64,000 nucleotides of DNA from DTFZ01 sp050260375 (GTDB lineage Bacteria; Bacillota; Clostridia; Christensenellales; SZUA-584), in NCBI GenBank assembly GCA_050260375.1, contig JBLNCA010000037.1, forward strand, positions 124,001 through 188,000. Reading direction: 5' to 3'. This document shows, piece by piece, positions 40,337 through 49,350 of this stretch (position 1 is the first letter of the stretch; the number at the start of each line of letters is the position of its first letter). The translations under genes were made by a program, and so were the position numbers. The notes under the pieces are model-generated. The model was not told the DNA's origin. It worked only from the letters and a program-made list of their open reading frames with translations, and ran no database searches.

Positions 40337-41384
40337 GGGAGATAATTTGGATCCTGAAATAAACTACAACATAATGCTCAACGAAGAGGAAAAAGACGCG
40401 CTCGGCGAAATAAGCAATATCTGCATGGGCACTTCCGCTACTACGCTGTCTACTCTGCTCGGCAAGAGAGTCGTTATAACCACGCCCAGGGTAAGCATAA
40501 GCAGGGGCAACGAGTATCTTGACGACTATGAAAAACCCGTAGTGCTTACCGAAGTCGAATATACGGAAGGTATAGACGGAAGGAACTCTTTTCTTTTAAA
40601 GAAAGAGGACGCGCTGCTTATTACCAGCCTGCTGATGGGGAGCGACCCAAGCGACGGCATAACCGAAGAAATGGAAGAGTACTATCTGAGCGCAATAAGC
40701 GAAGTGATGAACCAGATGGTAGGTTCGTCTTCCACTGCGCTTGCTACCGCTCTGCATGTTCAGGTCAATATAGCTCCGCCCGTTATCAAGGAACTGACGG
40801 ACGATGAAAAGCATGAGAGACGCAATTCCGACGAAGTTTCCATCGTAATAAGCTTCAGGATGGAAATAGAGGACATGTTGGTAAGCAATATAATGCAGAT
40901 AATGCCGTTCGATTTCGGCAAAAAGCTTGCGAGTTCGCTTTGTGGCAAAGAAGAACCGGCACAGTATGCAGGCGTGCCGGATAATATAGTCAGTAACAAG
41001 GAAAGCGTGGGATTAGTTATGGATACGGGTGCTAATAAAGACGCTTACATTGAGAAGAGCAAAAAGGATGTTGATCTTAAGGAGGTTAAATTCCAGTCGT
41101 TTGACACCTCGAATTACGGACAGGCGGCGGCCGGAAACAACATAGACCTCATAATCGACGTGCCGCTGCAGGTTACCGTAGTGCTCGGCAAAACCAAGAA
41201 AAACATCAAGGAGATACTTGAGATCGGCATGGGGTCTATAATAGTGCTCGACCGTCTCGCGGGCGAAATGGTGGATGTGCTTGTAAACGGCAAGATATTT
41301 GCGCGCGGGGAAGTGGTCGTTATAAACGACAACTACGGCGTGCGCATAACGGAACTGACGGAATCGAGCCAGGTTAAGTCTTAA
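40311..41384 (+). CDS. fliY: motor switch phosphatase FliY (CheC-FliN fusion)
   Basis: FliY combines a CheC-like CheY-P phosphatase with the FliN C-ring domain. The 357-residue product has two phosphatase motifs of the ExxN-x22-P type: E33/N36/P59 and E131/N134/P157, both intact. After a linker the C-terminal SpoA domain has DLIIDVPLQVTVVLGKTKKN and VDVLVNGKIFARGEVVVIND. AAGGAGGAG inside the end of fliM supports ATG 40311. It is the last flagellar gene; CheY, its substrate, is not encoded in the window. Confidence 0.95.
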   Translation: MNMQTSWNEGDNLDPEINYNIMLNEEEKDALGEISNICMGTSATTLSTLLGKRVVITTPRVSISRGNEYLDDYEKPVVLTEVEYTEGIDGRNSFLLKKEDALLITSLLMGSDPSDGITEEMEEYYLSAISEVMNQMVGSSSTALATALHVQVNIAPPVIKELTDDEKHERRNSDEVSIVISFRMEIEDMLVSNIMQIMPFDFGKKLASSLCGKEEPAQYAGVPDNIVSNKESVGLVMDTGANKDAYIEKSKKDVDLKEVKFQSFDTSNYGQAAAGNNIDLIIDVPLQVTVVLGKTKKNIKEILEIGMGSIIVLDRLAGEMVDVLVNGKIFARGEVVVINDNYGVRITELTESSQVKS

Positions 41385-41464
41385 TAAAAAGCCTAAAATA
41401 CTGGGCTTAAGACTGGCAATAAGTACATTCTGTCATTCCTTCTGCATTAAGTAGTGCAGCGACC

Positions 41465-41499
41465 GAAGAATCCCGGCTATCACAAAAACGGGATTCTTC
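41465..41499. repeat. 11-bp perfect inverted repeat, REP-like
   Basis: GAAGAATCCCG and CGGGATTCTTC enclose a 13-base loop. With the preceding GCGACC it looks like an extragenic palindromic element; no T-tract follows. Confidence 0.6.
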
Positions 41500-41555
41500 T
41501 AAAGGCGCACCAAAAAGGGACGGAATCGCATTTCAAGGTTTTATCAAAAACCGGA

Positions 41556-41580
41556 GACTGGCAATAGCCAGCCTTTTTGT
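41556..41580 (+). terminator. terminator downstream of fliY
   Basis: CTGGC and GCCAG pair around AATA (41558-41571), followed by CCTTTTTGTTTT. It probably ends the fliF-fliY unit before the glycoside genes. Confidence 0.7.
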
Positions 41581-41614
41581 TTTATCGGCCTTGGTACCAC
41601 TATTATCCTTGATG

Positions 41615-41623
41615 TGTTATAAT
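41615..41623 (+). promoter_or_regulatory. extended -10 promoter for the GH1 gene
   Basis: TGTTATAAT is a perfect extended -10 (TGnTATAAT). No good -35 lies 17 bases upstream, which is tolerated for extended -10 promoters. It is 28 bases before the GH1 start. Confidence 0.55.
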
Positions 41624-41650
41624 ATATAAAAAATTACGGGGGACGGGTAT

Positions 41651-42943
41651 ATGCCTTTTATGCTGAAAGACGATATGCAGCTGGGAGTCGCATCGGCCGC
41701 CACACAGATAGAAGGCGGGAACAGGCAAAACAGCTGGTACGATTGGTACTTAAAAGGGCATATAAAAGACGGCTCGGACCCTTCCGTTGCAAACATGCAC
41801 TACGAACGCTTTGCCGAAGACGCTCAGATCATGCATGATATGGGCATAAAGCATTACCGTCTCGGCATAGAGTGGGCAAGGCTCGAGCCCGAAAGGGGCG
41901 TATTCAACGAAGCCGAGTTCCGCCACTACCGCGAAGAACTGATGCTGCTCAAGCAGCTCGGTATAGAGCCTCTTTTAACCATCCATCATTTCACCAACCC
42001 GCTGTGGTTTGAAAATATTGGGGCATTCGAAAACCGCGCCTCGGTGGGCGTATTTCTTGATTTCGTAAAAAAAGTAGTGGAAGAGTTCGGCGATATAGTG
42101 GCCGAATACATAACGATAAACGAGCCCAACGTATACGCCGTGTTCGGGTTTTTCTTCGGCGACTGGCCTCCGGGCAGAAAATCCCTGCGGGCAACCATAC
42201 GCGTGCTCAACAACATGCGCGAGTGCCATATAAAGGCTTATGAGCTTATACACAGCATACGCCGCGGCATGGGCAGGGAAGACACGAAGGTAAGCTACGC
42301 CCACCATATGCGCGTGTTCGAGCCGAAAAACAGGGCGAATTTATGGCACCGTATCTGCACGTCGCTGATGCGCCGCGTTTTCCAGGAAAGCATTTCAAAA
42401 TCGTTTTTAAAAGGGCAGGCGTGCTTCCCGCTTCGGGGCTGCAAAAGAGGCCTTTACTGCGATTTCCACGCGATAAACTATTACAGCCGCTCGGCTGTGG
42501 CAGGCTTTAAGGATGAGTATTTTAGTGGCGTGCCGGTAAACGACCTCGGCTGGGAGATCTACCCCGACGGCATTGTGCAAAACGCACGCGAACTGTATAA
42601 GCTGGCCCGGCTTCCCATATATATAACCGAAAACGGCACGTGCGACAACGCCGACGCATTCAGGAGCCGCTATATATACGAACACTTAAAGGCGCTTGCG
42701 GAAAGCGAACTTCCGGTTAAGCGCTATTACCATTGGTGCTTCACCGACAATTTCGAATGGCTCGAAGGGTTTTCGGCAAGGTTCGGTATTGTGCATGTGG
42801 ACTATTCCACGCAGAAGCGCACGGTAAAGCGCAGCGGAGAATTTTTCAGCAGGATGATAGAAAACCGCGGAGTGACGAAAGACATGTACGACGAATACTG
42901 CGCCGTGGAGTATAAGACGAATGCGGCACCTCAAAAGCCTTAA
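41651..42943 (+). CDS. GH1 family beta-glucosidase/beta-galactosidase
   Basis: Glycoside hydrolase family 1 enzymes release glucose, galactose or their 6-phosphates from beta-glycosides. The 430-residue product has the acid/base Glu158 in YITINEPN and the nucleophile Glu327 in IYITENGT. HYRLGIEWARLEP precedes them, and the sugar-binding WCFTDNFEWLEG lies near the C-terminus. There is no signal peptide, so it acts in the cytoplasm. The 6-phospho-specific pattern is not evident. It is followed by a GPH symporter, which suggests uptake of unphosphorylated disaccharide. Exact substrate unknown. Confidence 0.92.
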   Translation: MPFMLKDDMQLGVASAATQIEGGNRQNSWYDWYLKGHIKDGSDPSVANMHYERFAEDAQIMHDMGIKHYRLGIEWARLEPERGVFNEAEFRHYREELMLLKQLGIEPLLTIHHFTNPLWFENIGAFENRASVGVFLDFVKKVVEEFGDIVAEYITINEPNVYAVFGFFFGDWPPGRKSLRATIRVLNNMRECHIKAYELIHSIRRGMGREDTKVSYAHHMRVFEPKNRANLWHRICTSLMRRVFQESISKSFLKGQACFPLRGCKRGLYCDFHAINYYSRSAVAGFKDEYFSGVPVNDLGWEIYPDGIVQNARELYKLARLPIYITENGTCDNADAFRSRYIYEHLKALAESELPVKRYYHWCFTDNFEWLEGFSARFGIVHVDYSTQKRTVKRSGEFFSRMIENRGVTKDMYDEYCAVEYKTNAAPQKP

Positions 42944-43035
42944 GCAGCGTTACGTAGTTTTTATGACCCGGCCGTATAGTTTATTAATGCCTCTTTATGC
43001 AATGCGCTTAAAGGGTAAATATAAAGGAGGATAAG

Positions 43036-44415
43036 ATGAGATCGTATTACACGCGGAATAAGTGGTTTTTTGGTTTGGGTACTATCGGCAGGGACATGTT
43101 TTATACGCTGCTGAGCGTATACTTCCTTACGTTTATGACCGAGGTGCTTGACCTGTCAAACGAGATGGTTGCGGTAACGGGCAGCGTACTTGCCGTTTTG
43201 CGGATATTCGATGCGCTCAACGACCCGCTTATGGGCGTAATAGTGGATAATACGAACTCCCGGTGGGGCAAATTCAAGCCCGCGATGCTCATAGGCGCTC
43301 TTACGAGCTCAGTGTTCCTTATACTGTTATTCACCGATCTATGGTCATCTTCCTCGCTTTACCTGCTGTTCTTTATATTGCTTTATCTCTTGTGGGATGT
43401 AACGTACGGCCTTAACGATATCGCATACTGGTCCATGCTTCCCGCGCTTACGCTTGATCAGAACCAGCGCGAAAAGATAGGTGCTCTTGCAAGAATTTGG
43501 GCGAATGTAGGTATGTATATTGTGGTTGTCGGCATAATACCTGTTACCGGCATGCTTGAGGAGGCTGTGGGCAGCGCCAAACAGGCCTGGCTCATATTTG
43601 CGGTGGCCGTTTCTGTTTTAATGATAGGATTCCAGCTGTTTACGCTGCTGGGCGTAAAAGAAAACAGGCAGATATTCAAGAAAGAAGAGAAGACTACGCT
43701 ACGCGGCATGTTTAAAGCGATATTCAAAAACGACCAGCTATTGTTTACCGTTATCGCGATGGGGCTGTTTTCGATAGGCTATACTACGACGGCGGAGTTC
43801 GGCACGTATTACTTCATATATGCTTACGGCGACAAGAACGCATATTCCACATTCACTTTGATACTCGGCGTTTCGCAGTTAATATCGCTGCTGGTATTTC
43901 CGTACTTCAGCAAACGCTTTACGCGCAGGCAGCTTTATACGAGTTCCACAATTATTGTGATCGCCGCCTACCTGCTGTTCTTCTTTACGCCTATGAACAT
44001 GATACCGATAGGCATAGCCGGAGTGCTGCTGTTTATAGGCGACGGGTTCATTCAGATACTGATGCTGATGTTCCTCACCGATACGATAGAGTACGGCCAA
44101 TGGAAATTCGGCAAGCGCAACGAAGCGGTCACATTCTCTGTGCAGCCGCTTATCAACAAGCTTGGGTCCGCCATAGCGACGCTCATCATAACATGGACGC
44201 TCATTATATCGGGCATTAACGATGCGGACACGAGGGGCGTGCCCGTTACGCCGGAAGGGATAACCGTATTGAAGACGTCTATGTTTTTAATACCTCTTAT
44301 ATGCATAATAGTGGGGTATTTCGTTTACCGGTTTAAATACAAGATAGATAAAAAGTTCTATGACCAGATAGTAACCGACCTTGCCTCAAGAGGAGATATA
44401 AAAGAAGTAAAATAA
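43036..44415 (+). CDS. GPH family sugar:cation symporter (MelB-like)
   Basis: The 459-residue polytopic protein has about twelve membrane segments and the glycoside-pentoside-hexuronide motif LNDPLMGVIVDNTNSRWGKF (residues about 60-80). Members import melibiose, lactose, raffinose or related sugars with H+ or Na+. GAGG precedes ATG 43036. The neighbouring enzymes cut alpha-galactosides, alpha-glucosides and beta-glycosides, so a galactoside or mixed oligosaccharide is a reasonable substrate guess. It converges on the alpha-galactosidase gene and shares a terminator with it. Confidence 0.9.
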   Translation: MRSYYTRNKWFFGLGTIGRDMFYTLLSVYFLTFMTEVLDLSNEMVAVTGSVLAVLRIFDALNDPLMGVIVDNTNSRWGKFKPAMLIGALTSSVFLILLFTDLWSSSSLYLLFFILLYLLWDVTYGLNDIAYWSMLPALTLDQNQREKIGALARIWANVGMYIVVVGIIPVTGMLEEAVGSAKQAWLIFAVAVSVLMIGFQLFTLLGVKENRQIFKKEEKTTLRGMFKAIFKNDQLLFTVIAMGLFSIGYTTTAEFGTYYFIYAYGDKNAYSTFTLILGVSQLISLLVFPYFSKRFTRRQLYTSSTIIVIAAYLLFFFTPMNMIPIGIAGVLLFIGDGFIQILMLMFLTDTIEYGQWKFGKRNEAVTFSVQPLINKLGSAIATLIITWTLIISGINDADTRGVPVTPEGITVLKTSMFLIPLICIIVGYFVYRFKYKIDKKFYDQIVTDLASRGDIKEVK

Positions 44416-44448
44416 ACGCAAGTTTACCGTTGCGATGAGAGCTTTACG

Positions 44449-44474
44449 GAGCCGTATTATTTGCGGCTCTTTTT
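44449..44474. terminator. terminator between symporter and alpha-galactosidase
   Basis: GAGCCG and CGGCTC pair around a 9-base loop, followed on the plus strand by TTTTT. It lies between convergent genes. The minus-strand T-tract is weaker, so it mainly serves the symporter. Confidence 0.7.
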
Positions 44475-44475
44475 A

Positions 44476-46812
44476 CTATTCGCCCTTTCTTGTAATAACA
44501 TAGAGGTTCGAGCCGAAATCCCCGAGCAGGCGGATGCGCTCGTTGTAATAGCTGCCTATAAACTGGTTGTTGAGGCGGACGCCAGAGTTCAGCATGTCTC
44601 CGCGGCATTCATAGCTCTCCACGCAGTCCGTAAGGCGGTAAAACCTGCCTATCGTGCGGAGTATGAACCCCTCGGGGTTAAGAGACAGCGGCAGTATATG
44701 CTTTACGAGCCCGCCGAAGCGCTTTATAAAAAGGCTCTGCGGCCGGGTGCGCAGCGAATAGAGGCTACCCGGCTCGAAACCGGCAAGCGGCAGAATATCG
44801 TACCCTTCGCTGGCTTCGGCCTGAGTCTGAAAAAACCCCGCGACAGACTCCGAGCCGTCGACAGCGGTGCACTGCCAGTGGACCTTGTTGGCTTTCAGCG
44901 CGGGCAGGCGGCGGAAACGCCCGTACTGCAGCGTTTTCCTGTGCGCTTTGTAAAAAGCTATCTGCTCCTTTATCTCCTTCTTTTCCACGCGCGACAGATA
45001 CTTTAAATCCATCTCGTATCCGAGGCACCCGAAGCACGCCACGTTAAAGCGCGTCGTTAAGGGAGTGCTTCTCAGCGTCTGCTGGTGAGGCGCTTCGGAA
45101 ACATGCGCGCCCATCGTTGAAAGCGGATAAAGGTGGGAAAGGCCGCCTTGAATTTTCAAGCGCTCCACTGGGTCGGTATCGTCGGACGACCACACCTGTG
45201 GCGAATAACACAGCATGCCGAGGTCGAACCTGTTGCCTCCGCTTGAGCAGCTTTCGAGCAGTATATGCGGGCGCGGGCGGAATATGCGCTCGAGCACGTC
45301 GTAAAGCCCGAGTATATACCGGTGAAAGAACTCGCCCTGGTTTTCAAGCAGCGGAGAGCAGGCGTCGCTGATATGGCGGTTCATGTCCCACTTTACGTAG
45401 GATATGCGCGCTTCGTCCAATATCTTTGACACCGACTCTACGATGTAATCGCGCACGCGGGGGTTGCACAGGTCTAGCACTAGCTGGTTGCGCCCGAGCG
45501 TCGGCTTCTTGCCGGGCGTGGTCACGGCGTACTCCGGATGCGCGCGATAAAGGTCGCTGTCCTCATTCACCATCTCCGGCTCAAACCACAGGCCGAACTC
45601 CATGCCGTACCTGCGTATTCTGTCCGCGAGTTTGGCCATGCCGCCCGGGAGCTTTTTTAAATTGACGTTGTAGTCGCCGAGCCCCGCATTGTCGTCGTTC
45701 CTCTTGCCGAACCAGCCGTCGTCCAGCACGAAAAGCTCAATACCCAGGCGGCGGGCGCGGCGCGCTAGCCGCAGCAGCCGTCCCCGGGTGAACTTAAAAA
45801 AATACGCTTCCCAGTTGTTGATAAGCACGGGGCGCTCTTTCCCTTTCCAGTCGCCCCGGACGATATGGTTGTTTACAAAGTCGTGAAAATGCGCGCTTAA
45901 GCCGTTGTAGCCGCCGCTTGAAAACGTCATTACGGCCTCGGGCGTCTCGAACTTCTCGTCCTTGTTAAGCGTCCACTCGAAGCAGTGGGGGTTTATTCCT
46001 GTCTGTACCCGAACAATGTCCTGGTTTGAAAGTTCTATAGCGCTGTAATGGTTGCCGCTGTAAACGAGGTTGAAGCCATACATGCGCCCGTACTGTTCGC
46101 CGGCTCCGCTTTCGGCGAGCAGAAAGCCCGGATTATGGCGGTTGCTGCTCGCGCCCGTAGTCGAGCTGTTTATGTATATGCCGTATTGCAGCTCGCGCTC
46201 GTGCTTGTGCGCTTCCTTTATCCAGCCGCCGTCAAACGTGACAAGTTTAAACCCGCGGCCCGGCATATCCAGCGACATGCTCATCAGCCTGCGGATAACG
46301 AGCGGCTTTTCGTTATGGTTTATTAGCACTGCGCGGCGGGTGATAACGTCCGTTTGTTCGTATACCGTGTAATACAGCAGCAATTCCACGTTGTTAGACT
46401 CGTCTAACATGGTTATTTCCAGCGTATCGCAGTCGCTTTCCCCGCCGTAAGAGCAGGGCAGCGTCTCCATTTTTACAAAGCCTTTGAGTATACGGTGAGA
46501 CTTGTACAGAAAATCACAGGTGAATGTGCCGTCCGGCATTTTTATCTCGGCGGGGGAGTGGCGGTAGTCGCCGCGGCCTATGCCCGACCATTCGAGGCAC
46601 ATGTTGTCAAGGCAGTATGTCGGGTCGCTTGAATCGTACACTACGCTGCTGCCGTATAGAGCGGTGCGCTTTAATATGAGGCCTTCGGGGTCCTGAGCCG
46701 CGAGCCGTTCGCCGTAATGGATATGCTCAAGGTGCCCGAAACTCGTAACCCGGAACCAGTAGCTTGTCTCGTTTGTCGTAAGTCGGAACAGCTTATCGAT
46801 TTGTTCTATCAT
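44476..46812 (-). CDS. GH36 alpha-galactosidase
   Basis: Alpha-galactosidases of family 36 hydrolyse terminal alpha-galactosyl groups of melibiose and raffinose-type sugars. The 778-residue product has the N-terminal beta-supersandwich, then the barrel with NNWEAYFFKF, LDDGWFGKRNDD and WFEPEMVNEDS. The nucleophile Asp476 is in YVKWDMNRH and the acid/base Asp544 in WSSDDTDPVE. There is no signal peptide. GAGGT lies eight bases before its ATG, inside the end of the upstream GH13 gene; a 5-base gap shows they form one operon. Confidence 0.95.
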   Translation of the reverse strand: MIEQIDKLFRLTTNETSYWFRVTSFGHLEHIHYGERLAAQDPEGLILKRTALYGSSVVYDSSDPTYCLDNMCLEWSGIGRGDYRHSPAEIKMPDGTFTCDFLYKSHRILKGFVKMETLPCSYGGESDCDTLEITMLDESNNVELLLYYTVYEQTDVITRRAVLINHNEKPLVIRRLMSMSLDMPGRGFKLVTFDGGWIKEAHKHERELQYGIYINSSTTGASSNRHNPGFLLAESGAGEQYGRMYGFNLVYSGNHYSAIELSNQDIVRVQTGINPHCFEWTLNKDEKFETPEAVMTFSSGGYNGLSAHFHDFVNNHIVRGDWKGKERPVLINNWEAYFFKFTRGRLLRLARRARRLGIELFVLDDGWFGKRNDDNAGLGDYNVNLKKLPGGMAKLADRIRRYGMEFGLWFEPEMVNEDSDLYRAHPEYAVTTPGKKPTLGRNQLVLDLCNPRVRDYIVESVSKILDEARISYVKWDMNRHISDACSPLLENQGEFFHRYILGLYDVLERIFRPRPHILLESCSSGGNRFDLGMLCYSPQVWSSDDTDPVERLKIQGGLSHLYPLSTMGAHVSEAPHQQTLRSTPLTTRFNVACFGCLGYEMDLKYLSRVEKKEIKEQIAFYKAHRKTLQYGRFRRLPALKANKVHWQCTAVDGSESVAGFFQTQAEASEGYDILPLAGFEPGSLYSLRTRPQSLFIKRFGGLVKHILPLSLNPEGFILRTIGRFYRLTDCVESYECRGDMLNSGVRLNNQFIGSYYNERIRLLGDFGSNLYVITRKGE

Positions 46813-46817
46813 AGCGC

Positions 46818-48431
46818 TTACCTCGTTACATCCAGCAGTACAGCCTCGTAGGGCTTAAGGCTTCCGTCGTATTCCGTACTGTCGTAATTGGAGATTATAA
46901 CTTTGCCGTCCGCGGCGGCTTTCTTTGTGCGCTTTCCGAAATTAAGCAGTACGCGGTATACCTGCCCGTTCTTTTCACGCTCGTATATAAACAGGCTGCC
47001 CGACGCTCGTATCAGCCGGAATTCGCCGGAAACAAGAACGTCGCTATTTGCGCGCAGCGCTATCATTTTTTTATAGAAGCTGAGTACGGAGTCCGGATCG
47101 TTTATTTGCGCCGCCGCGTTTATAAACTTGTGGTTTTTGTTTATGCTCAGCCACGGCTCGCCGGCCGTAAAGCCCGCCCCCGGTTCGGCGCTCCACTGCA
47201 TCGGCGTGCGCGAATTGTCGCGCGACGAGCGTTTTATCATGCGCCAGCGGTAAAACGCGGGTATATGAAGCTTCTTTGCCGTATTGTATATGTTGAGGGA
47301 TTCTACGTCCTTTATCTGGTCCATGCCGGTAAAATCGAAATTCGTCATGCCAATTTCCTGCCCCTGGTATATAAAGGGAGTGCCGCGCAAAGTAAGCAGC
47401 ATCAGGCAGAGCATCTTGGCGGAAACCGCCCAGTATTCCCCGTCGTCGCCGAAACGCGAGACGGATCTCGGCTGGTCGTGGTTTTCAAGATAGCACGCGT
47501 TCCATTCAAGCGCGTTCTGCCATTTCGCTATTATCTTGCCGAACTGTCCGGCGTTGAAGCGGCGCTTAAACCACTTGATGAAGTACTGGTCGGTTTCCAT
47601 ATGCTCGAACGAGAATATCATATCGAGTTCTCCGCGGCTTTCGTCGGTAAGGTCCCTGCCCATCTGAGTCGTTACGAACACCGCCTCGCCCACCGTAAAG
47701 CAGTCGTACCGGCTCAATACCTCGCTGCGCAGAGTTTTCAGTATCTCGTGCGCTCCCGGCTGCGACGTATAATATTCGCTTCCTTTTATAATGAGCTTTT
47801 TGCTGTCCTCAAGCGAAGACTTCCATATGATGTTTATAACGTCGCAGCGGAACCCTGATACGCCCCTGTCGAGCCAGAAGCGCATTATGTCCTTTATTTC
47901 CTCGAGCACTTTGGGATTCCGGTAATTTAAGTCGGGCTGTTTCTTCGCGAACAGGTGCAGGTAATACTCGCCGCTCTGTTCGTCGTATTCCCATGCGCTG
48001 CCGCCGAATAGGCTTATCCAGTTGTTGGGAGGCCTGCCGTCTCTGCCGGGCCGCCAGATATAGTAATCGCGGTAGGGGCTGCTTTTATCCCGGCTTGCTT
48101 TGAACCACGGGTGCTCGTCGGAAGTGTGGTTAATAACAAGGTCCATCACGATGCGTATGTCGCGGCGCCCTGATTCCTCTATGAGCCGGTCCATGTCCGC
48201 CATAGTGCCGTACTTAGGGTCGATGTCGCGGTAGTCGCTGATATCGTAGCCGTTGTCGGCGTCGGGGGAACGGTACACAGGCCCGAGCCATATTATGCCT
48301 ATGCCAAGGTCTTTAAGATAATCCAGATGCTCGATTATGCCGGGGATATCGCCGAATCCGTCGCCATTCGTATCGGCAAAGCTGCGCGGGTATATCTGAT
48401 AGACGACCCTTTTACGCCACCATTTGGACAT
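46818..48431 (-). CDS. GH13 alpha-glucosidase / oligo-1,6-glucosidase
   Basis: The 537-residue product belongs to the GH13 oligo-1,6-glucosidase/alpha-glucosidase group. It has VYQIYPRSFADTNGDGFGDI near the N-terminus, DLVINHTSDEHPWF (region I), nucleophile Asp197 (GFRCDVIN), acid/base Glu249 (GEAVFV) and Asp319 (LENHDQPR). DSRTPMQW-like text (NSRTPMQWSAEPGAGF) is typical. I use the ATG at 48431 because GGGAGG is eight bases before it; an upstream in-frame ATG at 48464 lacks one. It leads the operon with the alpha-galactosidase. Confidence 0.94.
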   Translation of the reverse strand: MSKWWRKRVVYQIYPRSFADTNGDGFGDIPGIIEHLDYLKDLGIGIIWLGPVYRSPDADNGYDISDYRDIDPKYGTMADMDRLIEESGRRDIRIVMDLVINHTSDEHPWFKASRDKSSPYRDYYIWRPGRDGRPPNNWISLFGGSAWEYDEQSGEYYLHLFAKKQPDLNYRNPKVLEEIKDIMRFWLDRGVSGFRCDVINIIWKSSLEDSKKLIIKGSEYYTSQPGAHEILKTLRSEVLSRYDCFTVGEAVFVTTQMGRDLTDESRGELDMIFSFEHMETDQYFIKWFKRRFNAGQFGKIIAKWQNALEWNACYLENHDQPRSVSRFGDDGEYWAVSAKMLCLMLLTLRGTPFIYQGQEIGMTNFDFTGMDQIKDVESLNIYNTAKKLHIPAFYRWRMIKRSSRDNSRTPMQWSAEPGAGFTAGEPWLSINKNHKFINAAAQINDPDSVLSFYKKMIALRANSDVLVSGEFRLIRASGSLFIYEREKNGQVYRVLLNFGKRTKKAAADGKVIISNYDSTEYDGSLKPYEAVLLDVTR

Positions 48432-48483
48432 TAAAACCGCCTCCCTTGACTGACTGATATTCATAACGCAAGTGTATGATTAC

Positions 48484-48512
48484 AGTTTAGTAAATTATAG
48501 TTATTACGTCAA
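48484..48512 (-). promoter_or_regulatory. sigma-A promoter for the GH13-GH36 operon
   Basis: On the minus strand TTGACG (48507-48512), 17 bases, TAAACT (48484-48489). The -35 is five of six and the -10 four of six. It lies about 53 bases before the GH13 start. Confidence 0.6.
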
Positions 48513-48573
48513 TGAACATATGCGTGCATTACAACATAGCGTAATATTAGCGACTCTTTTTTATCGAAGTTTA

Positions 48574-48602
48574 GTGACATATATCCGCCGCTGTAGTAAT
48601 AT
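48574..48602 (+). promoter_or_regulatory. sigma-A promoter for the zinc-ribbon gene
   Basis: GTGACA (48574-48579), 17 bases, TAATAT (48597-48602), ending 32 bases before the ATG at 48635. It is divergent from the GH13 promoter. Confidence 0.5.
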
Positions 48603-48634
48603 TGATATGAAATTTATGTAAGGGGTATTGGGCT

Positions 48635-48865
48635 ATGGTGTGTCCTAGGTGCGGCAGCACAAACGTAACGTCTCAGGCGGTGACCGAGACGACATCAAAA
48701 GGAAAAGTAAAAGGGTTCGGGAGCATAAAGGCTTTTTTGGGCTGGCTGTTTTTCTCGGTTCCGGGTATACTCTGCGGCCTGTGCGGCATGGGCAAGGAAA
48801 AGACGAGGACGAGGACAAGAACGAGAGTGATAAGGATATGTCAAAACTGCGGGAAACAGTTCTAG
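48635..48865 (+). CDS. small zinc-ribbon membrane protein
   Basis: This 76-residue protein has a CPRCGS knuckle at residues 3-8, one hydrophobic helix (about 30-50, GWLFFSVPGILCGLCGMGK) and a second CQNCGKQF pair at the end. A basic Arg/Thr repeat (RTRTRTR) comes before the second pair. The two CxxC pairs probably form one zinc site across the membrane segment, or the segment is a hairpin. AAGGGG precedes ATG 48635. It overlaps the next gene by 28 bases. The function is unknown. Confidence 0.75.
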   Translation: MVCPRCGSTNVTSQAVTETTSKGKVKGFGSIKAFLGWLFFSVPGILCGLCGMGKEKTRTRTRTRVIRICQNCGKQF

Positions 48866-49209
48866 CGCTGCTGCAGGGCATAGGCGACAGAAGCGGCTGC
48901 CACCAGATGCCCGAGCGCAGCTTTAAGGCAGGCGAGTATGTATTCCCCGTTTGCGCAAGATGCACCGGCGTTTTCTTTGGCCAGCTGTCCGCCGTCATAT
49001 TCGCAGTGTTCGGCATTGTGTGCCCTTATTATATTGCCGTTTCGCTGCTGGCTGTAATGGGCGTTGACTGGCTCATACAGAAAATGGGCGTTAAGGAGTC
49101 CACGAATATAAGGCGGCTTGTTACCGGCATGTTGGGCGGTTTCGGGCTGTTCAGCATATATATCGATATTGTTATTCTGCTGTACCGTTTCATAACGGGA
49201 ATATTCTAG
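48838..49209 (+). CDS. DUF2085 membrane protein
   Basis: The 123-residue product contains the DUF2085 cysteine signature: C21HQMPERSF, then C39ARC42TGVFFGQ. Three hydrophobic segments follow (about 46-66, 67-85, 95-118). The family is of unknown function; its cysteine pattern suggests metal binding near the membrane. I use ATG 48838, inside the end of the zinc-ribbon gene, with AAGG very close; longer starts in this frame would run through the other gene entirely. The overlap suggests coupled expression. Confidence 0.75.
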   Translation: MSKLRETVLALLQGIGDRSGCHQMPERSFKAGEYVFPVCARCTGVFFGQLSAVIFAVFGIVCPYYIAVSLLAVMGVDWLIQKMGVKESTNIRRLVTGMLGGFGLFSIYIDIVILLYRFITGIF

Positions 49210-49283
49210 TACCGGCTTATCCAATCATCGACAATGTATATAACAAAGCAATTGTAAAATATTATTTACATTTACATTCATGC

Positions 49284-49312
49284 TTGACACAGACAGGAAA
49301 TTGATATACCAT
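49284..49312 (+). promoter_or_regulatory. sigma-A promoter for the lipoprotein gene
   Basis: A perfect TTGACA (49284-49289), 17 bases, TACCAT (49307-49312), 38 bases before the GTG start at 49351. Confidence 0.7.
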
Positions 49313-49350
49313 AATTTACAAAAGTATTACAAAAGTTGCGGAGGTGTTAC

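Larger units (their letters stand above)
41385..41650. other. intergenic region after the flagellar block
   Basis: It contains a perfect 11-base-pair inverted repeat (GAAGAATCCCG at 41465-41475, CGGGATTCTTC at 41489-41499) preceded by GTCATTCC and GCGACCGAAG. This resembles dispersed extragenic repeats seen also near 25661 and 26190. A terminator (41556-41580) and an extended -10 promoter (41615-41623) follow. A short direct repeat GACTGGCAATA occurs at 41411 and 41556. Confidence 0.65.
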
